The position numbers and the translations under genes were made by a program. Shown piece by piece: positions 1 to 9,459 of a stretch of DNA of 64,000 nucleotides. Positions within the stretch are counted from its first letter, which is position 1; each line of letters begins with the position of its first letter. The DNA comes from Cytophagales bacterium (GTDB taxonomy: Bacteria; Bacteroidota; Bacteroidia; Cytophagales; Cyclobacteriaceae): assembly GCA_022360015.1 (NCBI GenBank), contig JAKSDQ010000089.1, positions 85,560 to 149,559 on the forward strand. Reading direction: 5' to 3'. The notes beneath the pieces are model-generated. The model was not told the DNA's origin. It was given only the letters and a program-made list of their open reading frames with translations, and did no database searches.

Positions 1-2324
1 TTAGAATTGTACAGGATATTAAAGGTCTGAGGGATGTTAGCTGGAGTGAAGATAGCCATACCTTCACAGGATTTCTAAGCTTTTACAAGGATACTGTTAA
101 GACGCTGATGGTGTTTAAAAGATATGGCGAACAATTTTTTCCTGCGTTACAAAAGTCTGTTTTCAACCTCAACATGCTTAAAATGAGCCCTTCCGGAAAA
201 TTTGGCGCCATGGCATCAGTAAAATCAGATCAAGGAGTCATAACGATATTAGACCTTCGGAAAGGTTCAGTACTATCTTCTTGGGCAGTACAAAGTCACA
301 AAATTACAGCCCTGGACTGGAGTCCCGATGAGCAACAAATTGTTACTTCGATATCAGCGACTCATACGCTCAGAAGAACAGGTGATGAGAAATTTAGAAT
401 CGAATCTCCAACAAATCGGGAGATCATTGTGATATGGAATGTGGCTTCAGGAGAGAAAGCCAAAGTCATTCAAAAGGGGTTGCAGCAAAGCACCACCATA
501 CTTTTTAAAAAAGGTGGCGGACAAGAAGTTTCTCAGCAAACAAAAGGACACAAAAAGGATATCACCAGCCTTTCCTGGAGTCCGGATGGGAAATATATAT
601 TGAGTGCTGGAAAAGATGGTCTTATTAAAGCATGGGATTACAATCGTGGCGAATGGTTCAGAGACTTTAAATATCACTACGGGGAGGTTAGTGAGGTTCA
701 ATGGCGTCCTGATGGAAAACAGTTCTTAAGCGGTGGAACCGATCATTCTGTGAGAATCTGGGATTTGGAGAGCGGTATGATCAAGGAGATCAACCCCGGT
801 GTTGAACTCACGATTGGGCCAAGAGCCTTGGAAGGACACAAAGGTACAGTAAATTCGGTCTGCTGGGATCCCAAAGGGAAGTATGTGCTGAGTGGCAGTG
901 ATGACAATACCGCTAAAATATGGAAGAATGGTAAAGCAATACTCAATCTGGTAAGTATAAGACAGAAAAATGAATACATGGCATTTACCTACGACGGGTT
1001 TTATTCCGCTTCTTATTTAGGAACCAAAGTAGTTCATTACGAATTGAATGGAAAGGTCCATCCATTTGATCAATTTGATATTCAGTATAACCGCCCCGAT
1101 ATTTTGGTAAAAAGGCTGAATCCCAAACAAACCGCCTTATTAAAGTCTTACCAAAATGCCTATCGGAAAAGGTTGGCTAAAATGGGATTTAATGCCGCTA
1201 GCATCAACGACTATGTCAATTTGCAATTTGTAAATGAGTATGACGCCCCTGAAATACAACTTATTGATCAACCTTTCTATCAGGAAACGGATCAAAGGCA
1301 GCATCGTTTCAGGTGTTCGGTCAGAGACAGGCGATATAGACTACGAAGGCTCAATGTATGGGTAAACGGCATTCCTGTCTATGGTCGCCAAGGGCTTAAA
1401 CTATCTGAAGTGCATCCGGGGGAATTCAAAGAAATAGAAGTTGATGTAGCGCTTTCCAATGGGCTTAACGTCCTAGAGTACTCAGTCCAAAATGAAATCG
1501 GCATCGAATCGCTAAAGCAAAGTATCCAAATAGAATACACCGGCTTTCCGGGAAAACCCAAACTGTATTACGTCGGCCTGGGTGTAGGTAATTATCGTCA
1601 TGCCAACCAAAATTTCAACACCCTTCAATACCCGGCAAAAGACGTGAGGGATGTGGCAGAGGCGATACTTCAATACAACAAACAATTCAACGTTTTGGAT
1701 ACCATGCTGTTCATAGATAAAGATGCTAGTAGGCAAGCACTTGAGCTTATAAGACAGAAATTACTTCAGAGCAAAGTCGATGATATGGTTATTTTGTTTT
1801 TTAATGGTCATGGAATACTTGCCGATGATTTGAATTATTACCTTTGTACATACCATACGGATCCTGATTCTCCGGCTGATCATGGTATTAAATTTCAAGA
1901 TTTTGAAAGTTTACTGGACGGCATTCCGGCCAGGAGAAAGTTGCTTTTGCTGGATGCCTGCTATTCAGGCGAAGCGGATCCTCAACCTGCTGACTTTGAA
2001 TTAATGAAGGAGTTATTCCGTGATTTCCGCAGGGAAACAGGAGCATGGATCATATCTTCCTCAGGGATGAGCAAATCGTTGGAAGGTTGGTTTGATGGGA
2101 ACAAAAGCATTCGGAACGGGGTTTTTAGTTATGCACTGATCAAGGCATTTAAGGGCATCCGGGGTGGAGAAACCCTTGAATTGGATAAAGCAGATGCTGA
2201 TAACAACGGGTTACAAGTCAGCGAACTTAAAGATTATATTATTCACGAGGTTGTTAGAATCTCGGAGGGGGTCCAAAAGCCAACAATCAGAAGGGAGAAT
2301 TCTGAGTTTAATTTCACATTTTAG
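1..2324 (+). CDS. WD40-repeat protein with C-terminal caspase-like (C14) peptidase, 5' end outside window
   Basis: The frame is open from the left edge (codons begin at base 3), and the residues before the first ATG at 108 already read like WD40 sequence, so the gene starts outside the window. Counting from that ATG, WD40 blades fill roughly residues 1-280 (for example SLSWSPDGKYILSAGKDG and VRIWDLESG). A linker with a beta-sandwich look follows (about 380-480), then a caspase fold from about 483. The catalytic dyad is visible: His568 in FFNGHG and Cys618 in LLLDACYSGE. Family knowledge: such proteins are cysteine peptidases related to metacaspases, cutting after basic or acidic residues, with the beta-propeller as sensor or scaffold. 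The substrate is unknown. It converges on the 2371-3764 pair. Confidence in the domains is high; the biological role is not known. Confidence 0.93.
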   Translation, partial: RIVQDIKGLRDVSWSEDSHTFTGFLSFYKDTVKTLMVFKRYGEQFFPALQKSVFNLNMLKMSPSGKFGAMASVKSDQGVITILDLRKGSVLSSWAVQSHKITALDWSPDEQQIVTSISATHTLRRTGDEKFRIESPTNREIIVIWNVASGEKAKVIQKGLQQSTTILFKKGGGQEVSQQTKGHKKDITSLSWSPDGKYILSAGKDGLIKAWDYNRGEWFRDFKYHYGEVSEVQWRPDGKQFLSGGTDHSVRIWDLESGMIKEINPGVELTIGPRALEGHKGTVNSVCWDPKGKYVLSGSDDNTAKIWKNGKAILNLVSIRQKNEYMAFTYDGFYSASYLGTKVVHYELNGKVHPFDQFDIQYNRPDILVKRLNPKQTALLKSYQNAYRKRLAKMGFNAASINDYVNLQFVNEYDAPEIQLIDQPFYQETDQRQHRFRCSVRDRRYRLRRLNVWVNGIPVYGRQGLKLSEVHPGEFKEIEVDVALSNGLNVLEYSVQNEIGIESLKQSIQIEYTGFPGKPKLYYVGLGVGNYRHANQNFNTLQYPAKDVRDVAEAILQYNKQFNVLDTMLFIDKDASRQALELIRQKLLQSKVDDMVILFFNGHGILADDLNYYLCTYHTDPDSPADHGIKFQDFESLLDGIPARRKLLLLDACYSGEADPQPADFELMKELFRDFRRETGAWIISSSGMSKSLEGWFDGNKSIRNGVFSYALIKAFKGIRGGETLELDKADADNNGLQVSELKDYIIHEVVRISEGVQKPTIRRENSEFNFTF

Positions 2325-2370
2325 CCATGGTTCTTTAATGGGTGGTGAACACATTGGAGGCCAAACACGT

Positions 2371-2802
2371 TTAAGTGGCTTTTGAAATACTAAAAAGATC
2401 GGGAATAACCTGCGACAAGTAAACCCCAAAAAATGTTTCAATAATAGCAATACCGTTTCTGAGCCAAAACAGATCGGTGTTTCCTCCCAGTCCAAAAATA
2501 AATATGACACCGATAACACTTATGAAATGTAGTGAGATCACTAAAGTAACAATGGTTCCATAAAACCTCGATTTTACCCGGTCAGTTACCTTTAATGAGT
2601 TGTCAGCTATTAAATATTTTACGATGTTTCCTGTGTACAACCCCCGCAGTGGAACCAGTAAAACCAGGGTTTCATTGAACTCATCCCCATCCATCATTCT
2701 CAGGGCACTCAGAGCGATCAATAATACGAAAAGTAACAGGTCGAATCCCAGGATTAGGAACCCAATCCGCTGGCCAAGATTGGCTTTTTCAAGACTATTC
2801 AT
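2371..2802 (-). CDS. Small integral membrane protein, unknown function
   Basis: This 143-residue protein has three or four hydrophobic segments (about 13-35, 47-68, 83-107 and 117-137) separated by short charged loops, and no signal-peptide cleavage site. I do not recognise the family. Its ATG overlaps the stop codon of the upstream gene as ATGA (2799-2802), so the two are almost certainly translated together. It ends 46 bases from the end of the convergent WD40-caspase gene. A role with its neighbour in the inner membrane is the only inference the context allows. Confidence 0.75.
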   Translation of the reverse strand: MNSLEKANLGQRIGFLILGFDLLLFVLLIALSALRMMDGDEFNETLVLLVPLRGLYTGNIVKYLIADNSLKVTDRVKSRFYGTIVTLVISLHFISVIGVIFIFGLGGNTDLFWLRNGIAIIETFFGVYLSQVIPDLFSISKAT

Positions 2803-3764
2803 TTTTGAAGCATGTTTAAGATCGCATCTTTCAGGTCACTGGTGTAAGCATTCAAATAGGATTGGTATCTGGGTGCCATGGGTTTGTATCTTTCATTTTT
2901 GGGTGCAAACCATCCCGAACCATATTTACCCCTTACTTTGAATCTGACATCAATCCTCTCACGCCGTTCCGGGTCAGGAATTAGCTCGATCCGGTAATCC
3001 AGCAATTCATAATAACCAATGCCAAGCAAGTTCCCGGGAATGACGCGTTTTGTGAGATTTATTGCCTTAAGTTCGATGAGGTCATCTGCAGTATTCCTAA
3101 CCTTAATTTCAAATTTGTCCGCATCAATGGCAGGCCGGTAGTCTGACTTGCTGAGGTCCTCTTTCAACAGCTTAATAATTTTTGACTTAACTACCGCCCC
3201 GGTGCCCCGGACTTTTAAGGACTCTTTACCCGTAAATTTGGAATTATCGATTTTCACAGAAAAACTTCCCTCTACCTCTCCCTTGGAAATAGTGGACTGT
3301 GTTTGAACTTTTCCATCATGATAGAATAATTTAATGAGCGTATCCTTACCTCGGATCACGATAGAAGACTGGTTATTATCTAAGTCCATGAGGTAAACAA
3401 AATACTCCATTAATGCCGTTTCAATGTCATTTTCGGTCTTTGTTTTAAATTCGTTTTTAAGGGCTCTCCAGGAGGAAACGTTTGGAGTGATGAGATAAAG
3501 TGTAATCATCTCTTTGCCAATCTTTAATTTGTCAGGTAGATTTCCTGATCTTGTGCTGTCAACTGTCAAGGCCTGATTCAAAGAAGTCGCTTTAAGCCAA
3601 TATTGATACGCGCCTATCTGATTGTTGAAAAAATTCCGATATTGCCGCAAATCTTCATTCTGGGCCTCCGGTGTAAAAGAAGTAGTGTTCAGCAGGGCTA
3701 CAATAATAATTATGATATGTTCAAACCGGCTCTTAAAATTTTCTGTTTGTTTAAATGCCATCAT
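2799..3764 (-). CDS. Envelope protein with N-terminal hydrophobic segment, unknown function
   Basis: A 321-residue protein. Residues 14-30 form one hydrophobic stretch (HIIIIIVALLNTTSF) that could be a signal peptide or anchor; the rest is soluble, mixed alpha/beta and rich in Lys and Asp. The C-terminal third (RIELIPDPERRERIDVRFKVRGKYGSGWF) looks like beta strands. No family was recognised. It is the first gene of a two-gene unit, translationally coupled to the 143-residue membrane protein through an ATGA overlap. An effector or partner of the neighbouring caspase protein is possible but rests on position alone. Confidence 0.72.
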   Translation of the reverse strand: MMAFKQTENFKSRFEHIIIIIVALLNTTSFTPEAQNEDLRQYRNFFNNQIGAYQYWLKATSLNQALTVDSTRSGNLPDKLKIGKEMITLYLITPNVSSWRALKNEFKTKTENDIETALMEYFVYLMDLDNNQSSIVIRGKDTLIKLFYHDGKVQTQSTISKGEVEGSFSVKIDNSKFTGKESLKVRGTGAVVKSKIIKLLKEDLSKSDYRPAIDADKFEIKVRNTADDLIELKAINLTKRVIPGNLLGIGYYELLDYRIELIPDPERRERIDVRFKVRGKYGSGWFAPKNERYKPMAPRYQSYLNAYTSDLKDAILNMLQK

Positions 3765-3855
3765 AAACCATTGAACATTAATTGTTACAACAATATACTT
3801 ACTAATTTAATGACAAACAATGGTTCTGTCAGGCATAAATGCTCATTCCTACCTC

Positions 3856-4131
3856 CTATTCCTGCTGCAGCGCTTCAACCGGGTTATTGGTGGCAGTTTT
3901 GAACACATGATAACTCACTGTTAACAAAGCAATGCCCAGGACAAAAATACCTGCTATAACAAAAGGCCATATGCCGATTTCTGTGGCATAAGCAAAATCA
4001 GCCAGCCACTGGTGCATAAAATACCATGAAATGGGTATGGAAATCAGGAAGCCAAATATTACCGGCAAAGAAAATCCCCTGGATAGTAAATAAAGTAGCT
4101 GGGTAATGGTCGGGATCAGACATATTTGAGG
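3856..4131 (-). pseudogene. C-terminal remnant of a MacB/FtsX-type ABC permease
   Basis: Only the last ~90 residues of a permease remain. The frame reads ITQLLYLLSRGFSLP, then two membrane helices, and ends NNPVEALQQE, which is the standard end of these permeases (compare NPVESLKDE at 6436). Reading upstream, the frame is closed by a TGA at 4132-4134, and the preceding ~700 residues are absent; the next gene, a pyruvate kinase, ends at 4141. The only possible start is an internal TTG at 4068 in the middle of a domain. A deletion that removed the 5' part is the simplest explanation. Confidence 0.8.
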
Positions 4132-4140
4132 TCAGTAGCC

Positions 4141-6078
4141 TCAGGATTTAAACTGGGTGGATACCTTTAACTTGCGTAAAGTAGCATACTTTTTGACCTG
4201 ATGATCCTGCATTCTCTTCAGGATGTCATCCAAAACCTTAATGGCTTTTACAATATAAGGGCCTTTGTTGAGCATTACGCATTCAGCGCGTTGGGCCATT
4301 GCTGCGTCGGTGATCTCGGCCCGGGAAGGCAGGCCTGATTTGGTAAGGCCTTCTAATACCTGGGTAGCCCAAATGACCGGTACATGGGCCGCTTCGCAAA
4401 ACCACATAATTTCTTCCTGCAATTCGGCCATCCGTACCCAGCCACATTCAATCGCCAAATCTCCACGTGCTATCATAACGCCCAGGGGATAGTTTCGCAT
4501 GGCGGTCAACAATATCCATGGTAAATTCTCAAACCCCAGGCGAGTTTCAATTTTTACGATGATTCCAAGATGCTCTGCGTCCCGTTTTTTCAGCTCATCA
4601 AGCAAAAAGGCTATATCGGAAGGGTTGTTCACAAAAGACATACTCACTACGTCGGCATGAGCTATGATAAAGTTCAGGTCTTGCAAATCCTGGTCAGTGA
4701 GACTGTTTAGTTTTATTTGGCTTTCGGGAAAATTGATCCCTTTGTCCCCCCTTAACTTGCTTCCTTTGGGTTTGGCAGAGGTGATGTCAAGGGTCATTTG
4801 CTCGGGACCAACAGCGCATATTTTTCCGGCTATTTTACCATCATCTATATAAACAGGTTCATCCGGCCTCACATGCTGGAATACCTGGGGGAGCGTGCAT
4901 GAGATGAAGGCCGGTTCGATTACCTGGCCATGTTCATTGATTACTGCGGGCCGTCCGGGTGACAGGGCTTTTTTCAGTATTAGTTTATCCCCCTCATTTA
5001 GTGTTATCGGTATCTCCAAAGCAGGCAACTCCTGTACTGCTGCCCTCAGGGCCTCCTTGGTTTTAGGAGAATAGCGTTCCATCACGGTACCCGGCTCAAT
5101 ATAGGCCGTTTTCCCGCTTTCCGCCCAAAAGCCATCCTTTCCTTCTCCAACAATTTTAAGCTTTCTTTTCTTTCCTCTTCTGTCGGTAAAACGTATCTTA
5201 TCACCTTTCTTTAACTGACTTATCCACTTTTCGGGCATGGAAAAGGTAAGTTCCGGTTTTGGTATAGAACTGGAGACAATTTTTTCAGCGGGCGTTATCA
5301 AAATTCGGGCAGGAGCGACAATTTCCCCCTTTTTATTCTTCATGGCCCGCCACTTTAAAACTTTTGTGCCGGTATCTAATTTTCCGGTTCTCAGCTTGGG
5401 CCCCCCAAGGTCCATAATTATCTTACAATCCACACCCAGCAACTGTTTTGCCTTTTTGATATTGGAAATCATAGCCAACCACTCTTCCGGAGAGTCGTGG
5501 GCACAATTAATACGAGCAGCATTCATACCAGAAGCCAGCATCGCATGAATCCGATCATAATCATAGGCTGCATCCCTGGAAAGCGTAACCATAATCCGAC
5601 CGTCCCTGCCCTGGGATGGCGGGCCAAACAAGGCATGCGTATTCGCTTCCAGTAATTCCATCCCCCAGAAAATGGAAGGTTGCATGTCTTCCTCATTAGA
5701 GGCGGGCCGGTTTGAAATTTTGTTCAGAATCTCTGATAAATGATGCAAATTGGACATCACATGACTTTCAGCGCGCCCCAGGGAAGAAAGCCCCATTCCT
5801 GCCAGGTTTTTTTGAAGCTCCCGCACATCATGTTGTCTCAAAGCAATGTAATGGAGAAGGTTTTTGGCACTTTCTCGAAAATAAGGATGTGCCCTGTTGA
5901 TTTCTTCTTTACATTCATCTGCTAAAGCAAAGGCGTAATCCTTCAGGTCTTGTACCTGACCAATGATCCGGTCCATTTTTTCATTCCATTCCATGTTGCT
6001 TTTTTGCTTTTTACCGGCATACACATAACCCTCCTCCACTAACTTGCATGACCGTAAATAATTGCCAATGTGTATCAC
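4141..6078 (-). CDS. Pyruvate kinase-like protein with ~150-residue N-terminal extension
   Basis: The C-terminal ~480 residues match pyruvate kinase, which transfers phosphate from phosphoenolpyruvate to ADP. The signature IIVKIETRLGFE (about residue 505) holds the conserved Lys and Glu; ARGDLAIE (about 535) is the metal-binding motif; PSRAEITDAAMA matches the usual TRAE motif. N-terminal to it lie ~150 helical residues (ELQKNLAGMGLSSLGRAESH) found in a minority subfamily. The insert between the two halves of the barrel is long (about 260-400) and includes a KKGDKIRF beta segment. The protein is 645 residues, against about 470-480 for the usual enzyme, and it stops near where the C-terminal allosteric domain would begin, so that domain looks missing. 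The frame starts at GTG 6078; an ATG 28 codons later (MEWNEKMDR) is an equally good start. It may be a regulatory paralogue rather than the main glycolytic enzyme. Confidence 0.85.
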   Translation of the reverse strand: MIHIGNYLRSCKLVEEGYVYAGKKQKSNMEWNEKMDRIIGQVQDLKDYAFALADECKEEINRAHPYFRESAKNLLHYIALRQHDVRELQKNLAGMGLSSLGRAESHVMSNLHHLSEILNKISNRPASNEEDMQPSIFWGMELLEANTHALFGPPSQGRDGRIMVTLSRDAAYDYDRIHAMLASGMNAARINCAHDSPEEWLAMISNIKKAKQLLGVDCKIIMDLGGPKLRTGKLDTGTKVLKWRAMKNKKGEIVAPARILITPAEKIVSSSIPKPELTFSMPEKWISQLKKGDKIRFTDRRGKKRKLKIVGEGKDGFWAESGKTAYIEPGTVMERYSPKTKEALRAAVQELPALEIPITLNEGDKLILKKALSPGRPAVINEHGQVIEPAFISCTLPQVFQHVRPDEPVYIDDGKIAGKICAVGPEQMTLDITSAKPKGSKLRGDKGINFPESQIKLNSLTDQDLQDLNFIIAHADVVSMSFVNNPSDIAFLLDELKKRDAEHLGIIVKIETRLGFENLPWILLTAMRNYPLGVMIARGDLAIECGWVRMAELQEEIMWFCEAAHVPVIWATQVLEGLTKSGLPSRAEITDAAMAQRAECVMLNKGPYIVKAIKVLDDILKRMQDHQVKKYATLRKLKVSTQFKS

Positions 6079-6435
6079 CCATTACCTGGAGATTTTGTAA
6101 GCTAAAGTTAGCACCGATATGGCGCTCCTGAAATGATGACTATCATGTTTGCATAAATATCTTAATCATTTAACCTTCTGATCAAAAGGTGGTAACAAAA
6201 AATTAACAGGATGTGCTTTAGGTGCACCTCGCCTCACCGCAGAAAGTATTCAATAATCACCATTAGCTAATGGTATTAATCATTTTTGATTATAGAAACA
6301 GGGTTTGTATGGGCCAGTCTAAGTGAATGGAGGGTTGTCGTAGCTACGGTCAGGTAATTTTTTATTTTCATAGCAGTCTATTTAAATACGGTTAGAAGAC
6401 GATTTCCCCAGATGAAAGTTACACAGGATATTTCA
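6079..6435. other. Intergenic gap, nothing recognised
   Basis: These 357 bases lie between the start of the pyruvate kinase-like gene and the end of the permease. No open frame with coding character, RNA gene or strong hairpin was seen on either strand. The promoter of the pyruvate kinase-like gene should lie at the left end. Confidence 0.5.
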
Positions 6436-8901
6436 TCATTCATCCTTTAAACTCTCAACCGGATTAGTAAAGGCAGCCTTAAAAACTTGCCTGCTGATCG
6501 TGAAAATAGCAACGATAGTAACACAAAAAATGGGAACCATAAAAATCCACCAGGGAATTTCAGTTCTGTAAGGGTAATCCTTCAGCCATAGATCCAATAA
6601 AATCCATACCAGTGGCATGGCGATCAGGCCGGCAATAAATATCAAAACCATGAGGTCTTTGGTAAGCAGCCTTACCAGGCTTCTGATTGAAGCGCCAAGT
6701 ACCTTTCTGATGCCGATTTCCTTTGTTTTTTGTCTTACTGTAAATAATGAAAGACCATAAAGCCCCAGGCATGCAATAAAAATAGAAAGCCCGGTAAACA
6801 TATTTAAAAGATTACTGAATTGCCGCTCGGATTTATACTGCCGGTCGAACATTTCATCTGGAAAGAAGTAGTCGAAAGGAGTATCCGGAAATACGTTTTT
6901 CCAATTCTCCTGTATTAACCCGATGTTTTCTTCAAGTTGATCTGTACCGGTAAAATTCATTTTAACCGACAAATACTTCACAGGCCCGAAGAAGGTCTGA
7001 TAAGCGATCGGATAATTCTGCTCTTTGAAAGAAGTTGCCCTGAAATCCACCACCCCGATAATCTCATGCCCTCCTTCCCGGTTATTACCCCGGTAAACTT
7101 TAGCACCAATGGCTTCACCCGGAGAGGACAAACCAAGTGCCTTAAGTCCTTCCATGTTGATGATTACGTTTCTGCCTTTAGAGGAGGGTTGAGGTGAAAA
7201 ATACCTCCCGGCAACAAGCCTGGCATTGAATAATTGCATAAAATTAACGTCAACCCGCGAGTAGTATATGTTGGCCCATTGATCCTTTTTATTCATATTC
7301 CTGATGTCCGGAATGGCTATCAGATGTTCTTTGCCGGGGACATCGGCTGATGCGGCAAACCCTTCAATTGTGGGATAAGAAGATAGCCGGTCCTTCAGAA
7401 TGTCCAGCCGTTTATTAAAAAGGGAATCTGATCCGGGTGGCCCGGATACATTCAACGTCCTGATCACCAGCGTTTGGTCAATGTTAATTCCCAATTCTTT
7501 TTCCTGCATAAAACTAACCTGCCTAAAAATGGCCATTGCCCCGGCTATTAAACCCATCGATATCGTGAATTGGAAAACCACCATAGCTTTTTTTAAATAG
7601 CCCGTATTACCTTTTTTCGAAATAATGGCAGCATTACCCTTTAGAATGCTTGAGGGATGAAGGGAGGAAAGAATCGCTGTAGGATAAATGGCGGAGAGCA
7701 ATGAGCCGAGAATGATAAGGACTAAATAACTGGCAGAAAAGACCCACAGTCCGGATTGATTGTATGGAATAGCCTGCCCGTTGATTTCGAAATAAACACT
7801 GGCAATAAGCTGGGTGAAACTAAGTGCTAATAACAGCGCCAGAAAATTCATCCATAGTGACTCAAATAAAAACTGTTTTACCAAATCACCTTTTGTTGAA
7901 CCCAGGGACTTTCTTATACCTGCTTCTTTAGCCCTTTCCATCACTTTGGCAGTCGACAGGTTGACATAATTGGCCCAGGCGATAAGCAATATAAAAAAGC
8001 CCAGGATAAAAAGAATGGATACGGACCGGATGTTGCCGTTTTTCCCGGCCTCACCCAGTAAATTTGAATGCAAATGTATGCTTGTGAGTGGTTGAAGGGA
8101 AAACACGGGATCAAGATTGGGATTTTGTCTGTTGCCCATATATTTATCGACCAGGCTGGGGAACTTGCTTTCAAGATAGGGTACATCGGTACCCTCGCTC
8201 AGGCGAATGTAGTTATAGAAACCGTCCCAGTGCCAATTGTTTGCGTCTCCTCCTCTCCTTTCACTGGTAACAGACTCCCATCCGAAAAGAAAATTAAATT
8301 GTATGTGTGAATTGTCAGGAACATCTTCAAAGACCCCGACTACCTTAAAATCTCCAAAGTAAGGGTGATTAAGCGATTGATCAATAGCAGGATTATCACC
8401 AAAATACTTTTTAGCAATGGATTGAGCTATTAAAACCTCTCCTTTTCCCACCGAAACCATGTTGATATCTCCTTCAACTATTGAGAAATTAAATATATTG
8501 AAGAAATTGCCTTTGACATGATAAACCTGCTCTTCCGGGAACATCAGTTTCTTTCCATTATCTGAAACGGAAGTGATGATTATATCTGACTGATCACTGA
8601 TCTTAAACAAGGTAGTGTAATCAATAACTTCGGGATACTCCAAAGTCATTGTTTTCCCCAGCGGGATAAAAGATTGTGCCTTTTGGTATTGTAACTTGCC
8701 GTCAACATAGCGGTCATGCTGAATTCTGTAAATATTTTCCGCTTTTTCATGGAATTGATCATAACTGAATTCAAAGGCCACATATTGAAATATCAATAGA
8801 CTGGCTGCCATGCCAATGGCCAGGCCAAGGATATTGATAATGGAAAACGATTTGTTTTTCAGGAGAATCCGGCAGGCACTTTTGAAATAGTTACGGAGCA
8901 T
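6436..8901 (-). CDS. MacB/FtsX-family ABC transporter permease
   Basis: An 821-residue membrane protein with the layout typical of Cytophagales permeases: a first helix after MLRNYFKSACRILLKNKSF, a periplasmic MacB-type domain (about 45-285), three helices (about 290-430), a second periplasmic domain (about 450-690) and a final set of three helices ending NPVESLKDE. The cytoplasmic coupling motif appears in both halves (RAKEAGIRKSLGST and QKTKEIGIRKVLGAS). These proteins move no substrate themselves but couple cytoplasmic ATP hydrolysis to periplasmic work such as lipoprotein or peptide export. No ATPase gene lies nearby, so it must share one encoded elsewhere. It starts at ATG 8901 and stands alone. 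Confidence 0.93.
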   Translation of the reverse strand: MLRNYFKSACRILLKNKSFSIINILGLAIGMAASLLIFQYVAFEFSYDQFHEKAENIYRIQHDRYVDGKLQYQKAQSFIPLGKTMTLEYPEVIDYTTLFKISDQSDIIITSVSDNGKKLMFPEEQVYHVKGNFFNIFNFSIVEGDINMVSVGKGEVLIAQSIAKKYFGDNPAIDQSLNHPYFGDFKVVGVFEDVPDNSHIQFNFLFGWESVTSERRGGDANNWHWDGFYNYIRLSEGTDVPYLESKFPSLVDKYMGNRQNPNLDPVFSLQPLTSIHLHSNLLGEAGKNGNIRSVSILFILGFFILLIAWANYVNLSTAKVMERAKEAGIRKSLGSTKGDLVKQFLFESLWMNFLALLLALSFTQLIASVYFEINGQAIPYNQSGLWVFSASYLVLIILGSLLSAIYPTAILSSLHPSSILKGNAAIISKKGNTGYLKKAMVVFQFTISMGLIAGAMAIFRQVSFMQEKELGINIDQTLVIRTLNVSGPPGSDSLFNKRLDILKDRLSSYPTIEGFAASADVPGKEHLIAIPDIRNMNKKDQWANIYYSRVDVNFMQLFNARLVAGRYFSPQPSSKGRNVIINMEGLKALGLSSPGEAIGAKVYRGNNREGGHEIIGVVDFRATSFKEQNYPIAYQTFFGPVKYLSVKMNFTGTDQLEENIGLIQENWKNVFPDTPFDYFFPDEMFDRQYKSERQFSNLLNMFTGLSIFIACLGLYGLSLFTVRQKTKEIGIRKVLGASIRSLVRLLTKDLMVLIFIAGLIAMPLVWILLDLWLKDYPYRTEIPWWIFMVPIFCVTIVAIFTISRQVFKAAFTNPVESLKDE

Positions 8902-9087
8902 GTTGCTATAGTCTCCAACATTATGCCAATATCATAACATATTGATTTTTAAATAAATAAGATATAAATCGGAATTATAAATTTAACTCAAATGTATCAT
9001 TGCGGCACAACCGTCGTTTCAATATGAAACATCAGGTCGATACAAACCCCCTCGTGATTGCACAGATGGATATTACATAAATGGATA

Positions 9088-9456
9088 TTAATTACATGCC
9101 AGATTATTATCAATATCCTTTTCATGAGCTATCGCATAATAAATAGCCCTTTTAACAAAATCATTTAAAGAGATCTGCTTTTTTGTAGCAATTGTCGTGG
9201 CCTTCTTGTGTAATTCGGTACTTATTCTAACATTAAAGCTTCCTTTATAGGTTTTATCAGGTTGCTTTCCCAATTCCTGACACGTTTTTAAATAATCATC
9301 CACAGCTTCTTCAAAGGCTTTTTTAAGCGCTTTTACAGACTGGCCTTCAAATGTTATCAGGTCATTGATGCCATTAATTTTCCCATGAAATGCTTCATCG
9401 TCAGAATCAAAATTAACAGTACCAAGATAACCTTTATACGTCAAATAATTGCTCAT
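9088..9456 (-). CDS. hicB: HicB-family antitoxin with ribbon-helix-helix domain
   Basis: A 122-residue protein in two parts. Residues 1-65 are the HicB fold, a degenerate RNase H-like domain that masks the toxin (LTYKGYLGTVNFDSDDEAFHG, then FEEAVDDYLKTC). Residues 72-110 form a ribbon-helix-helix DNA-binding domain (FNVRISTELHKKATTIA), which usually binds the promoter of its own operon. It begins four bases after the end of hicA in the usual toxin-first order, so the pair is one operon probably repressed by HicB-HicA complexes. Confidence 0.9.
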   Translation of the reverse strand: MSNYLTYKGYLGTVNFDSDDEAFHGKINGINDLITFEGQSVKALKKAFEEAVDDYLKTCQELGKQPDKTYKGSFNVRISTELHKKATTIATKKQISLNDFVKRAIYYAIAHEKDIDNNLACN

Positions 9457-9459
9457 GGC

